A stretch of DNA of 9,063 bases from Comamonadaceae bacterium (GTDB lineage Bacteria > Pseudomonadota > Gammaproteobacteria > Burkholderiales > Burkholderiaceae_C). The position numbers were made by a program, and so were the translations under genes. Below are positions 1-6,030 of this stretch, one piece after another (positions within the stretch are counted from its first letter, which is position 1; each line of letters begins with the position of its first letter). The notes below the pieces were generated by a model that saw nothing but the letters and a program-made list of their open reading frames with translations, ran no database searches and was not told the origin of the DNA. The DNA lies in assembly GCA_947455585.1 (NCBI GenBank), contig CANGOY010000065.1:1-9063 (forward strand). Reading direction: 5' to 3'.

Positions 1-701
1 GCACCATCGGCATTGAGTGCGAACGAGCGGCCTTCAAACACCACCTCGTCTTGGCCGCCCACCAAATGCGCGTAAATCATAGGCAAGCCCGTAGCTTGCA
101 CGCGAGAACGCATGGCCTGTTCGCGCTCGTCACCTTTGCCCACATGGAATGGCGAAGCGTTGATGACGGCCAACAGCTCAGCACCCGCCGCTTTGGCGTC
201 TGTAGCAGGCGCATCAAACCAAGCGTCTTCACAAATCAGCAGGCCCACTTTAGTTCCAGCCACGTCAAACACGCAAGGCTGGTCGCCCGCCACGAAGTAG
301 CGGCGCTCGTCAAACACTTGGTAGTTGGGCAGTTCGCGCTTGGCGTAAGCGGCCACCACTTGGCCTTCACACACCACGCTCGCCATGTTGAAGCGGCGTT
401 GCACTGAGACCGAACGTGTACGCTCGTCACCGCCTGAGGGATGGCCCACCACCACGTGCAAGCCCTTTAACCCGCTCAGAGCGGCGGACACCGTTTTCAA
501 GGCATCATCACAGGCCTTGATGAATGAGGGGCGAAGGAACAAATCTTCGGCGGCATAGCCGCACAGCGAGAGCTCGGGCGTTAGCACCAAGCGGGCGCCA
601 TCTTGGTATGCCGCGGTAGCGCAATCGATGATTTTCTGGGCGTTACCCGCCATGTCGCCCACCACGAAATTCAACTGAGCAACACAAATTTTGAGAGTCA
701 T
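1..701 (-). CDS. nadE: Glutamine-dependent NAD+ synthetase, N-terminal glutaminase half (3' end cut by window edge)
   Basis: Last step of NAD biosynthesis: the glutaminase domain hydrolyses glutamine and passes ammonia to the synthetase domain, which amidates deamido-NAD+ using ATP in the cytoplasm. Translating the minus strand from the ATG at 701-699 gives 233 uninterrupted residues, beginning MTLKICVAQLNFVVGDMAGN, the usual start of this family. The nitrilase-fold catalytic triad is visible: Glu43 in TPELSLCGY, Lys121 in YAKRELPNYQVFDE and Cys157 in LLICEDAWFD; the INASPFHVGKGDER stretch after the cysteine is also typical. The C-terminal ATP-binding synthetase domain (SGGxDS motif) should lie beyond base 1 and is not seen, so its presence is inferred from the family. 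No strong Shine-Dalgarno precedes the ATG. The gene is divergent from the acyltransferase at 746. A stand-alone nitrilase-like amidase is the main alternative, but the glutaminase motifs argue against it. Confidence 0.93.
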   Translation of the reverse strand, partial: MTLKICVAQLNFVVGDMAGNAQKIIDCATAAYQDGARLVLTPELSLCGYAAEDLFLRPSFIKACDDALKTVSAALSGLKGLHVVVGHPSGGDERTRSVSVQRRFNMASVVCEGQVVAAYAKRELPNYQVFDERRYFVAGDQPCVFDVAGTKVGLLICEDAWFDAPATDAKAAGAELLAVINASPFHVGKGDEREQAMRSRVQATGLPMIYAHLVGGQDEVVFEGRSFALNADG

Positions 702-745
702 GGCAACAGGCACATCGTCCAAAGTAAAACAGGTCTAAAAACAAA

Positions 746-1921
746 ATGGATTATGTCATTCGCGTTCACGCAAGCCCGCTAGATATCCCCGCTGAAGCGT
801 GGGACGCTTTATTGACCCAGCAAGACGCGCCCTCGCCCTTCATGCAGCACGCCTATCTGGCTGCTTTGCACACGAGCGGCAGCGCCACACCCGACACGGG
901 CTGGACGCCGCAGTTTGTGTCGCTCTGGCTCGGTGACACCTTAACCGCCGCCTGTGCGCTCTACATCAAAGACCACTCCTACGGCGAATATGTGTTTGAC
1001 TGGGCGTGGGCTAACGCCTATGCCGACCATGGCCTCAGCTACTTCCCCAAAGCCACTTGCGCCGTGCCCTTCACGCCCGTACCGGGCTCGCGCCTGCTGG
1101 CCATCGATGCAACAGCTCGCCAAGCCCTGCTTGAAGCCTTGGTGGATGTTGCAAAGCAGTTCCAGCTCTCTTCCCTGCACATGCTCTTCACCAGCCCCGA
1201 CGACCGCGCCGCGTGCGATGCACTGGGCTTGATGCAGCGCCAAACCGTGCAATTCCATTGGCATAACACCACGCCGCAAGGCCAACGCTTTGACAGCTTC
1301 GACGCTTTCCTAACTAGCCTCTCCCAAGAGAAGCGCAAAAAAATCAAACAAGAACGCCGCCGCGTGGCCGATGCAGGCGTCACGTTTCGCACCTCGGTCG
1401 GTGCAGCCATCAGCAGCGAGGACTGGGATTTTTTCTACCGATGCTACGAACGCACCTACCTCGAACACGGCAATGCGCCCTACCTGAGCCGCGCCTTCTT
1501 TGAGCAGATGCAACAGGACATGCCCCACAACTGGGTGCTGTTTGTGGCCGAACGCGAAGGCCGCGCCATTGCCAGTAGCCTAGTGGCAGTGCAAGGCCTA
1601 GGGTCGCCTGACGCAGTTGCCTACGGCCGCTACTGGGGCGCGTTAGAGCGCGTGGACTGCCTGCACTTTGAGGCTTGCTACTACCAACCTTTGAACTGGT
1701 GCATTGCCAACGGCGTGCAACGCTTTGAAGGCGGCGCCCAAGGCGAACACAAAATGGCCCGCGCCCTCATGCCAGTTCCCACCTACAGCGCACATTGGCT
1801 AGCCCACCCCGCGTTTGCTGATGCGGTGGAACGGTTTCTTGAACGGGAAACTGCAGGCGTCAACAACTACCTCGACCACTTGGCTGAGCGCAGCCCCTTC
1901 AAACGCCAAGAGCCGCAATAA
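746..1921 (+). CDS. FemAB/GNAT-like acyltransferase, PF04339-type (peptidoglycan biosynthesis/recognition family)
   Basis: 391-residue soluble protein resembling the proteobacterial GNAT-superfamily group PF04339, relatives of the FemAB aminoacyltransferases; the substrate is not established. Seen in the sequence: an N-terminal half with the family's aromatic run (YVFDWAWANAYADHGLSYFPK, residues about 82-102, then a PFTPVPGSRLL loop at 109-118); a basic helix KRKKIKQERRRV (196-207) after SLSQE; and a C-terminal GNAT-like core with GRYWGAL (294-300), CLHFEACYYQ (305-314) and RFEGGAQGEHKMARALMPVPTYSAH (326-350), the best conserved block of the group. There is no signal peptide or membrane segment, so a cytoplasmic location is inferred. 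Length is close to the family's usual 380-400. The ATG lacks a clear Shine-Dalgarno but is the first in-frame start and begins the aligned region. It is divergent from nadE and convergent with ppa, so it is probably monocistronic. The family call is firm; the biochemical role is not. Confidence 0.85.
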   Translation: MDYVIRVHASPLDIPAEAWDALLTQQDAPSPFMQHAYLAALHTSGSATPDTGWTPQFVSLWLGDTLTAACALYIKDHSYGEYVFDWAWANAYADHGLSYFPKATCAVPFTPVPGSRLLAIDATARQALLEALVDVAKQFQLSSLHMLFTSPDDRAACDALGLMQRQTVQFHWHNTTPQGQRFDSFDAFLTSLSQEKRKKIKQERRRVADAGVTFRTSVGAAISSEDWDFFYRCYERTYLEHGNAPYLSRAFFEQMQQDMPHNWVLFVAEREGRAIASSLVAVQGLGSPDAVAYGRYWGALERVDCLHFEACYYQPLNWCIANGVQRFEGGAQGEHKMARALMPVPTYSAHWLAHPAFADAVERFLERETAGVNNYLDHLAERSPFKRQEPQ

Positions 1922-1948
1922 GACGCAAACAAAGCCCGCAGAAACAAA

Positions 1949-1970
1949 AAAGCCCGTCTAAGCGGGCTTT
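1949..1970. terminator. Hairpin terminator between the acyltransferase gene and ppa
   Basis: Perfect 8-bp inverted repeat AAAGCCCG / CGGGCTTT around a 6-base loop (TCTAAG). On the minus strand the stem runs into six Ts (1951-1946), a G and three more Ts, and it starts 20 bases after the ppa stop: a good intrinsic terminator for ppa. On the plus strand the stem ends in only three Ts followed by CGATG, so termination of the acyltransferase gene would be weaker. A second copy of the left arm, AAAGCCCG at 1931-1938, could pair with the same right arm in the plus-strand transcript. Confidence 0.8.
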
Positions 1971-1989
1971 CGATGAACACAACCAAGAA

Positions 1990-2517
1990 TTACTTCTTGT
2001 AGTTGGCCATACCGTCCAAAATTTCTTTGTGGGCAGATTCAATACCTTCCCAGCCCTTGACCTTGACCCACTTGCCTTTTTCGAGGTCTTTGTAGTGTTC
2101 AAAGAAGTGAGCGATTTGTTGCAACTGCAAGTCATGGATATCAGCCAATGACTTGATGTTGCTGTAACGGGCCAAGATTTTTTCAGTTGGCACAGCCAAC
2201 ACTTTGCCGTCCACGCCGCCTTCGTCTTCCATCATCAAGATGCCCAACGCACGGCAAGGCACCACCACGCCTGGTGGCAATGGGAAAGGTGTCATCACCA
2301 ACACGTCCACAGGGTCGCCGTCGCCAGCGATGGTTTGCGGCACATAGCCGTAGTTGGTGGGGTAATGCATGGCCGTACCCATGAAGCGGTCTACGAACAG
2401 AGCGCCAGACTCTTTGTCGACTTCGTACTTCACTGGATCCGAGTTCATCGGGATTTCGATGATCACGTTGAAGGCTTCAGGAACTTTGCTACCGGGGGTG
2501 ACTTTATTCAGGGACAT
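1990..2517 (-). CDS. ppa: Inorganic pyrophosphatase (soluble, family I)
   Basis: Cytoplasmic Mg2+-dependent enzyme that hydrolyses pyrophosphate to two phosphates, pulling biosynthetic reactions such as nucleic acid synthesis and the adenylylation steps of NAD and cofactor synthesis. The 175-residue length matches bacterial family I hexameric enzymes (about 175-178). The signature DGDPVDV is present at 66-72. Residues lining the known active site of the E. coli enzyme are recognisable with an offset of one: Glu21, Lys30, Glu32, Arg44, Tyr52, Tyr56, Asp66, Asp68, Asp71, Asp98, Asp103, Lys105, Tyr142 and Lys143. The start MSLNKVTPG is typical. The upstream leader is T-rich on this strand with only a weak ribosome site. 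The gene ends in a hairpin terminator and lies 94 bases downstream of a small membrane-protein gene on the same strand; its own promoter is likely in that gap but I could not place it firmly. Confidence 0.97.
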   Translation of the reverse strand: MSLNKVTPGSKVPEAFNVIIEIPMNSDPVKYEVDKESGALFVDRFMGTAMHYPTNYGYVPQTIAGDGDPVDVLVMTPFPLPPGVVVPCRALGILMMEDEGGVDGKVLAVPTEKILARYSNIKSLADIHDLQLQQIAHFFEHYKDLEKGKWVKVKGWEGIESAHKEILDGMANYKK

Positions 2518-2558
2518 GGTGTCTTGTTGTAAAAGTTAAAAAAGGAACTCAAGGGATT

Positions 2559-2584
2559 AGCCCCGATTTTACTTTCACGGGGCT
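2559..2584. other. Hairpin in the leader between the small membrane-protein gene and ppa
   Basis: Perfect 7-bp inverted repeat AGCCCCG / CGGGGCT with a 12-base AT-rich loop (2566-2577). Read on the minus strand it starts 28 bases after the stop codon at 2612 and lies 42 bases before the ppa start. It has no T-run on either side, so it is not a convincing intrinsic terminator. It may be a weak terminator or attenuator, or an mRNA-stabilising structure. The loop holds a TAAAAT on the minus strand (2571-2566) that could be a -10 element for ppa, but I see no matching -35, so I do not list a promoter. Confidence 0.35.
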
Positions 2585-2611
2585 TGCGCCTCTACTTAGC
2601 CTTTGAAACTC

Positions 2612-2755
2612 TTATTCGTGGGTGCTTTTACCAGTTTCGTCCATCAAACCCATGAATACGCGCAAAAAGTAAACCGCCATCACCAACACGAAGGCAATCA
2701 CAGCCACGCTCATCAGGCCGTAGTCGGTAGAAAAAAGGTCAATCCAAGCTTTCAT
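2612..2755 (-). CDS. Small single-span membrane protein, DUF3149-like
   Basis: A 47-residue protein starting MKAWIDLFSTDYGLMSVAVI. An in-frame ATG lies 13 codons upstream (2794), but the start at 2755 is chosen because AGGAG sits 7 bases before it (2763-2767), and because MKAWIDLFSTDYGLMSVAV is how I remember DUF3149 (PF11346) proteins of Betaproteobacteria beginning. Residues about 14-36 form one hydrophobic segment (LMSVAVIAFVLVMAVYFLRVF), followed by a short polar tail MGLMDETGKSTHE. This predicts an inner-membrane protein; the function is unknown and I infer none. It is divergent from moaA across 111 bases holding an FNR-like palindrome and a suitably spaced -10-like hexamer, which suggests its own oxygen-responsive promoter. 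The strong ribosome site, the best in this window, argues that it is expressed. The family assignment is from memory and needs a profile search. Confidence 0.75.
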   Translation of the reverse strand: MKAWIDLFSTDYGLMSVAVIAFVLVMAVYFLRVFMGLMDETGKSTHE

Positions 2756-2762
2756 GGTGTTA

Positions 2763-2767
2763 CTCCT
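2763..2767 (-). promoter_or_regulatory. Shine-Dalgarno of the DUF3149-like gene
   Basis: AGGAG on the minus strand, separated by 7 bases (TAACACC) from the ATG at 2755-2753. It decides the start in favour of the 47-residue form over the longer 60-residue reading from 2794. Confidence 0.8.
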
Positions 2768-2785
2768 GTCAATTGCAATGCCCTT

Positions 2786-2791
2786 ACTTTG
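2786..2791 (-). promoter_or_regulatory. Candidate -10 element for the DUF3149-like gene
   Basis: Minus-strand hexamer CAAAGT matches TATAAT at three of six positions, including the important second A and final T. It sits where the -10 should be if the palindrome at 2814-2827 acts as a class II FNR site centred near -41.5. A start of transcription near 2779 would then leave a leader of about 24 bases containing the Shine-Dalgarno. The hexamer alone is weak; the spacing is the argument. Confidence 0.35.
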
Positions 2792-2813
2792 CATCGTTTA
2801 GGGGCTTGTCGCA

Positions 2814-2827
2814 CTGATCTATATCAA
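2814..2827. promoter_or_regulatory. FNR/Anr-like binding site between the DUF3149-like gene and moaA
   Basis: CTGAT-CTAT-ATCAA matches the established FNR/Anr/Crp-family consensus TTGAT-N4-ATCAA at nine of ten defined positions (C for the first T). It lies in the divergent region, centred 46 bases before the moaA ATG and 65 bases before the DUF3149-like ATG. Anaerobic activation of molybdenum cofactor genes is known in other bacteria, because many Moco enzymes serve anaerobic respiration, so the context is sensible. Which side it controls is not settled: the distance to a -10-like hexamer fits exactly on the minus side and is off by about two bases on the plus side. A chance match to a short motif is possible. 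Confidence 0.55.
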
Positions 2828-2851
2828 GGCTTAGGGGATTGGCCACTGAGG

Positions 2852-2857
2852 CAAAAT
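2852..2857 (+). promoter_or_regulatory. Candidate -10 element for moaA
   Basis: CAAAAT matches TATAAT at four of six positions. It lies 24 bases after the FNR-like palindrome, about two bases further than ideal for class II activation. If it is used, transcription would begin near 2864, only a few bases before the ATG at 2867, giving an almost leaderless mRNA. This would fit the absence of any Shine-Dalgarno before moaA. It is a weak candidate; an upstream promoter is equally possible. Confidence 0.25.
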
Positions 2858-2866
2858 CCATCCACT

Positions 2867-4030
2867 ATGTCTGAACGCGTGATTCCCCTTGTCGACCAAC
2901 GGCTGCTAGCCCTACCCGCTACGGTGCCTACACAGCCCATTGCTGCTTCGGGCCTGCTGAGCGACAGCTTGGGCCGCCCGCTGCACGACCTGCGCATCAG
3001 CGTGACCGACCGTTGCAACTTTCGCTGCAACTACTGCATGCCCAAAGAGGTGTTCAACAAAGACTACGCCTACCTGCCCCACGGTGACTTGCTGAACTTC
3101 GAAGAAATCACCCGCCTCGCCAAAGTGTTTGTGGCCCACGGCGTGCGCAAAATTCGCCTGACTGGCGGCGAACCGCTGCTGCGCAAAAACCTTGAAATCT
3201 TGGTCGACCAGCTGGCCAATATCCAAACGCCAGACGGCACGCCGCTCGACCTGACTCTCACCACCAACGGCTCGCTCTTGACCCGTAAAGCCAAGTCGCT
3301 CAAAGACGCGGGCCTGAACCGTGTGACGGTGAGCCTAGACGGCTTAGACGACGCGGTGTTTCGCGCCATGAATGATGTGGACTTTCCCGTATCCGATGTG
3401 CTGGACGGCATTGCCGCCGCCAAAGACGCGGGCTTGGGGCTGGATGCGAATGGGCTATTCACGGGCCTTAAAGTCAACATGGTGGTCAAGCGCCGCACCA
3501 ACGTCGACCAAATCTTGCCCATGGCCCGCCACTTCCGTGGCAGCGGCATCACGCTACGCTTCATCGAATACATGGATGTGGGGGCAACGAATGGTTGGTG
3601 CATGGACGATGTGTTGCCTTCTGCCGAAGTCATTCAACACATTCAACAAGAATTCCCACTCGTGTCGCTAGATGCCAGCGCCATCGGTGAAACCGCCCAG
3701 CGCTGGGGCTATGCCAACGCCGCGGGCGTGTTCGACCCCGCCTTGGGCGAAGTGGGCGTCATCAGCAGCGTGACCCAAGCCTTTTGCCGCGACTGCAACC
3801 GCGCCCGCCTCTCCACCGAAGGCAAGCTCTACCTCTGTTTGTTTGCCACGCAGGGCTACGACTTGCGCAGCCTCATGCGTGGAGCACAAGCCACAGATGT
3901 AGACCTGGCCTCAGCCATTGGCCACATTTGGCAGGGCCGCGACGACCGCTACTCCGAGCTGCGTGCGTCCATGCCTGTCGACAGCGCGCCTGCCGTGCGC
4001 CGCGTTGAGATGAGCTACATCGGCGGTTAA
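2867..4030 (+). CDS. moaA: GTP 3',8-cyclase (radical SAM), first step of molybdenum cofactor synthesis
   Basis: MoaA rearranges GTP to 3',8-cyclo-GTP, which MoaC turns into cPMP. The frame is open back to 2603, but the start MSERVIPLV at 2867 is preferred: upstream codons overlap the DUF3149-like gene and the promoter region, and read as non-family sequence. This gives 387 residues against about 330 in E. coli; the extra length is an N-terminal leader before DSLGRPLHDLRISVTDRC, usual in Betaproteobacteria as I remember them. Radical SAM cluster cysteines are Cys50, Cys54 and Cys57 (CNFRCNYC), with TGGEPLLR at 99-106. The second, substrate-side cluster cysteines are Cys307, Cys310 and Cys324 (CRDCNRARLS...YLC). 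The C-terminal Gly-Gly, needed for activity in this family, is intact (SYIGG). A short stretch at about 191-199 looks inserted. No Shine-Dalgarno is visible. mobA and moeA follow; moaC, moaD, moaE and mogA are not in the window. Confidence 0.97.
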   Translation: MSERVIPLVDQRLLALPATVPTQPIAASGLLSDSLGRPLHDLRISVTDRCNFRCNYCMPKEVFNKDYAYLPHGDLLNFEEITRLAKVFVAHGVRKIRLTGGEPLLRKNLEILVDQLANIQTPDGTPLDLTLTTNGSLLTRKAKSLKDAGLNRVTVSLDGLDDAVFRAMNDVDFPVSDVLDGIAAAKDAGLGLDANGLFTGLKVNMVVKRRTNVDQILPMARHFRGSGITLRFIEYMDVGATNGWCMDDVLPSAEVIQHIQQEFPLVSLDASAIGETAQRWGYANAAGVFDPALGEVGVISSVTQAFCRDCNRARLSTEGKLYLCLFATQGYDLRSLMRGAQATDVDLASAIGHIWQGRDDRYSELRASMPVDSAPAVRRVEMSYIGG

Positions 4031-4092
4031 GACAACTGCCTCACAGCCGCTCATCGACAAAATCTGTACCCAACAAACCAACACACGCCAAC

Positions 4093-4731
4093 ATGACACA
4101 CACCATCGCCCCACAAGACATCACCGGCCTCATCTTGGCCGGCGGCCGCGGCAGCCGCATGGGCGGCGTGGACAAAGGTTTGCAAAACTTCAACGGCATC
4201 CCGCTGGCCCTGCACACCCTCATGCGCCTTGGACCCCAAGTCGAAAGCGTGATGGTCAACGCCAACCGCAACCTCTCAGCCTACGAATCGTTTGGTGCCT
4301 CCGTTTGGCCCGATGCTTCGGCTGACTTTGCAGGCCCACTGTCTGGTTTCTTGGTTGGCTTAGAACGCGCCGAAACCCCTTACGTGCTAACCGTGCCCTG
4401 CGACACGCCCCGCCTGCCGCTCGACTTGGCCGAGCGTCTGGCCGAAGCTTTGGTACGTGAAGACGCAGACATCGCCATGGCAGCAGCCCCTGAAACCACG
4501 ATCGACGGCCAGACCGAGACCCGCGCACAACCCGTGTTTTGCCTGATGAAGATTGAAATGTCAGAAAGCTTGGTCAAGTTCATGCACGCCGGTGGCCGCA
4601 AAATTGACGCGTGGACCGCGCAACACAAAACTGTTCAAGTGCCGTTTGATGCGCCCAACGACGACCCGCTGGCCTTTGCCAACGTCAACACGCTGAACGA
4701 ACTGCAAGCTCTAGAAAACGCTGCGCAATGA
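4093..4731 (+). CDS. mobA: Molybdenum cofactor guanylyltransferase
   Basis: Transfers GMP from GTP to Mo-molybdopterin, making the bis-MGD cofactor of DMSO-reductase-family enzymes such as nitrate reductases and formate dehydrogenases. Its presence implies that the organism makes guanylylated Moco, not only the plain form. The 212 residues match the family (about 190-215). The nucleotide-binding signature LAGGRGSRMGGVDKGL is at 15-30, with Lys28 equivalent to the essential lysine; DFAGPLSG is at 79-85; the Mg-binding Asp104 lies in VPCDTPRLP; the C-terminal AFANVNT is at 194-200. It starts 62 bases after moaA in a stretch with no hairpin, promoter or Shine-Dalgarno that I can recognise, so it is probably transcribed with moaA. 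It overlaps moeA by ATGA at 4728-4731, pointing to translational coupling. Confidence 0.96.
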   Translation: MTHTIAPQDITGLILAGGRGSRMGGVDKGLQNFNGIPLALHTLMRLGPQVESVMVNANRNLSAYESFGASVWPDASADFAGPLSGFLVGLERAETPYVLTVPCDTPRLPLDLAERLAEALVREDADIAMAAAPETTIDGQTETRAQPVFCLMKIEMSESLVKFMHAGGRKIDAWTAQHKTVQVPFDAPNDDPLAFANVNTLNELQALENAAQ

Positions 4732-6011
4732 AAAGCATTGATGACATCGCTGCCGCCCTGCAAGGCTACGACCCGCAAGCCTTGAGCGTGAGCCAAGTCA
4801 ATGAATTTTTAGCTGAGTTGGTGCAACCCGTCTCTATCGACGACTCACAAGACGTGTATTTGTTTGACGCACTGGGCCGCGTCCTGGCACAAGACGTCAT
4901 CTCCCCTATCAGCGTGCCTGCACACAACAACTCGGCCATGGACGGCTTTGCGTTCGATGCCGCTCAGTTGCACGGCGACCAGCCCCTCAGCCTACGCGTG
5001 GTGGGCACAGCACTGGCGGGCAAAGCTTGGCAAGGCAAAGTCAACGCGGGCGAATGCCTGAAAATCATGACGGGTGCCATCCTGCCCGATGGGCTCGACA
5101 CAGTGGTGCCGCAAGAGTTCTGCCAAGTGGTCAGCGCACACGATGTGACCACCGTCACCCTTCCACCCAACATTTTGAAAGCGGGTGACAACCGCCGCTT
5201 GATGGGCGAAGACTTGATGCTAGGCCAACCCGCTTTGACAGCAGGCCAGCACCTCACACCCGCAGCATTGGGCTTGATTGCCAGCCTTGGTTTGCCCGAT
5301 GTGCGCGTGCACCGCCGCTTGCGCGTGGCGTATTTTTCTACCGGCGATGAAGTGCTCAGCTTGGGTGAAGCTCCGCGAGAAGGTGCGGTTTACGACAGCA
5401 ACCGCTACACCGTGTTTGGCCTGCTCACGCGCATGGGCTGCGAAGTGATTGACATGGGTGTGGTGCGTGACGAGCCCGCCCTCTTAGAAGCCGCGTTTGC
5501 CAAAACCGCTCTTGAGGCCGATGCCATCATCACCAGCGGCGGTGTGAGCGTGGGCGAAGCCGACTTCACCAAAGCCATGATGAAAAAGCTGGGCGACGTG
5601 GCGTTTTGGAAAATTGCCATGCGCCCTGGTCGCCCCATGGCCGTCGGCCGCATTGGTAAGTCGGTGTTGTTTGGCTTGCCCGGCAACCCGGTGGCGGTGA
5701 TGGTCACCTTCCTAGCCTTTGTGCGCCCAGCCCTCTTGCGCATGATGGGTAGCACTGCTCTGCCAGCGCCACTGCTGCGCGCCAAGTGCCTTGAGCCCCT
5801 GCGTAAAAAATCGGGCCGCACAGAATACCAACGAGGTTTTGTCAGCAGCGCGGCTGATGGCACGCTGCAAGTTCGCACCACAGGCAACCAAGGCTCAGGC
5901 GTGCTGAGCTCGATGGTGCAAGGCAATGGCCTCATCGTGCTGCATCACGCGCAAGGCAACGTGGCCGTGGGTGACGAGGTGAATGTGATGATGTTTGACG
6001 GAGCCATCTAG
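4728..6011 (+). CDS. moeA: Molybdopterin molybdenumtransferase
   Basis: Inserts molybdate into adenylylated molybdopterin to give active Mo cofactor. The 427 residues fit the family (about 400-430). Seen in order: VPAHNNSAMDGFAFD (63-77), the conserved entry motif with its acidic residue Asp72; KIMTGAILPDGLDTVVPQE (112-130); KAGDNRRLMGEDL (151-163); STGDEVLSLGE (204-214); YDSNRYTVFGLL (222-233); the MoaB/Mog-like substrate loop ITSGGVSVGEADFTK (268-282); AMRPGRPMAVG (297-307); and FGLPGNPVAVMVTFLAF (315-331). A C-terminal MoeA domain IV of roughly 80 residues closes the protein. The start codon overlaps the mobA stop, so translation is likely coupled. moaA, mobA and moeA together supply the first, metal-insertion and nucleotide-addition steps of the pathway. 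The gene ends 19 bases from the stop codon of the convergent RND pump gene, with no clear terminator between them. Confidence 0.97.
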   Translation: MKSIDDIAAALQGYDPQALSVSQVNEFLAELVQPVSIDDSQDVYLFDALGRVLAQDVISPISVPAHNNSAMDGFAFDAAQLHGDQPLSLRVVGTALAGKAWQGKVNAGECLKIMTGAILPDGLDTVVPQEFCQVVSAHDVTTVTLPPNILKAGDNRRLMGEDLMLGQPALTAGQHLTPAALGLIASLGLPDVRVHRRLRVAYFSTGDEVLSLGEAPREGAVYDSNRYTVFGLLTRMGCEVIDMGVVRDEPALLEAAFAKTALEADAIITSGGVSVGEADFTKAMMKKLGDVAFWKIAMRPGRPMAVGRIGKSVLFGLPGNPVAVMVTFLAFVRPALLRMMGSTALPAPLLRAKCLEPLRKKSGRTEYQRGFVSSAADGTLQVRTTGNQGSGVLSSMVQGNGLIVLHHAQGNVAVGDEVNVMMFDGAI

Positions 6012-6030
6012 GCCCCGTCTGCCTAGTGCG

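Noticed and set aside
2756..2794. Longer 60-residue reading of the DUF3149-like gene from the ATG at 2794.
   Set aside because: The AGGAG at 2763-2767 is placed for the internal ATG at 2755, and the extra 13 residues do not resemble the family start.
2603..2866. The moaA frame stays open 88 codons upstream of the chosen start.
   Set aside because: It overlaps the DUF3149-like gene on the other strand, its ribosome site and the regulatory region, and the translated residues do not look like MoaA.
2756..2866. Moco riboswitch upstream of moaA.
   Set aside because: The 111-base region is too short for the known structure once the promoter sites are counted, and I see no set of nested stems in it.
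3300..3436. Repeated 13-base stretch (CAAAGACGCGGGC) inside moaA, near 3300 and 3420.
   Set aside because: Both copies encode a KDAGL segment in frame at separate helices; it is most simply a coincidence of similar residues and codon preference.
4031..4092. Possible promoter or riboswitch between moaA and mobA.
   Set aside because: No hairpin, -10/-35 pair or conserved Moco-leader structure could be recognised in these 62 bases.
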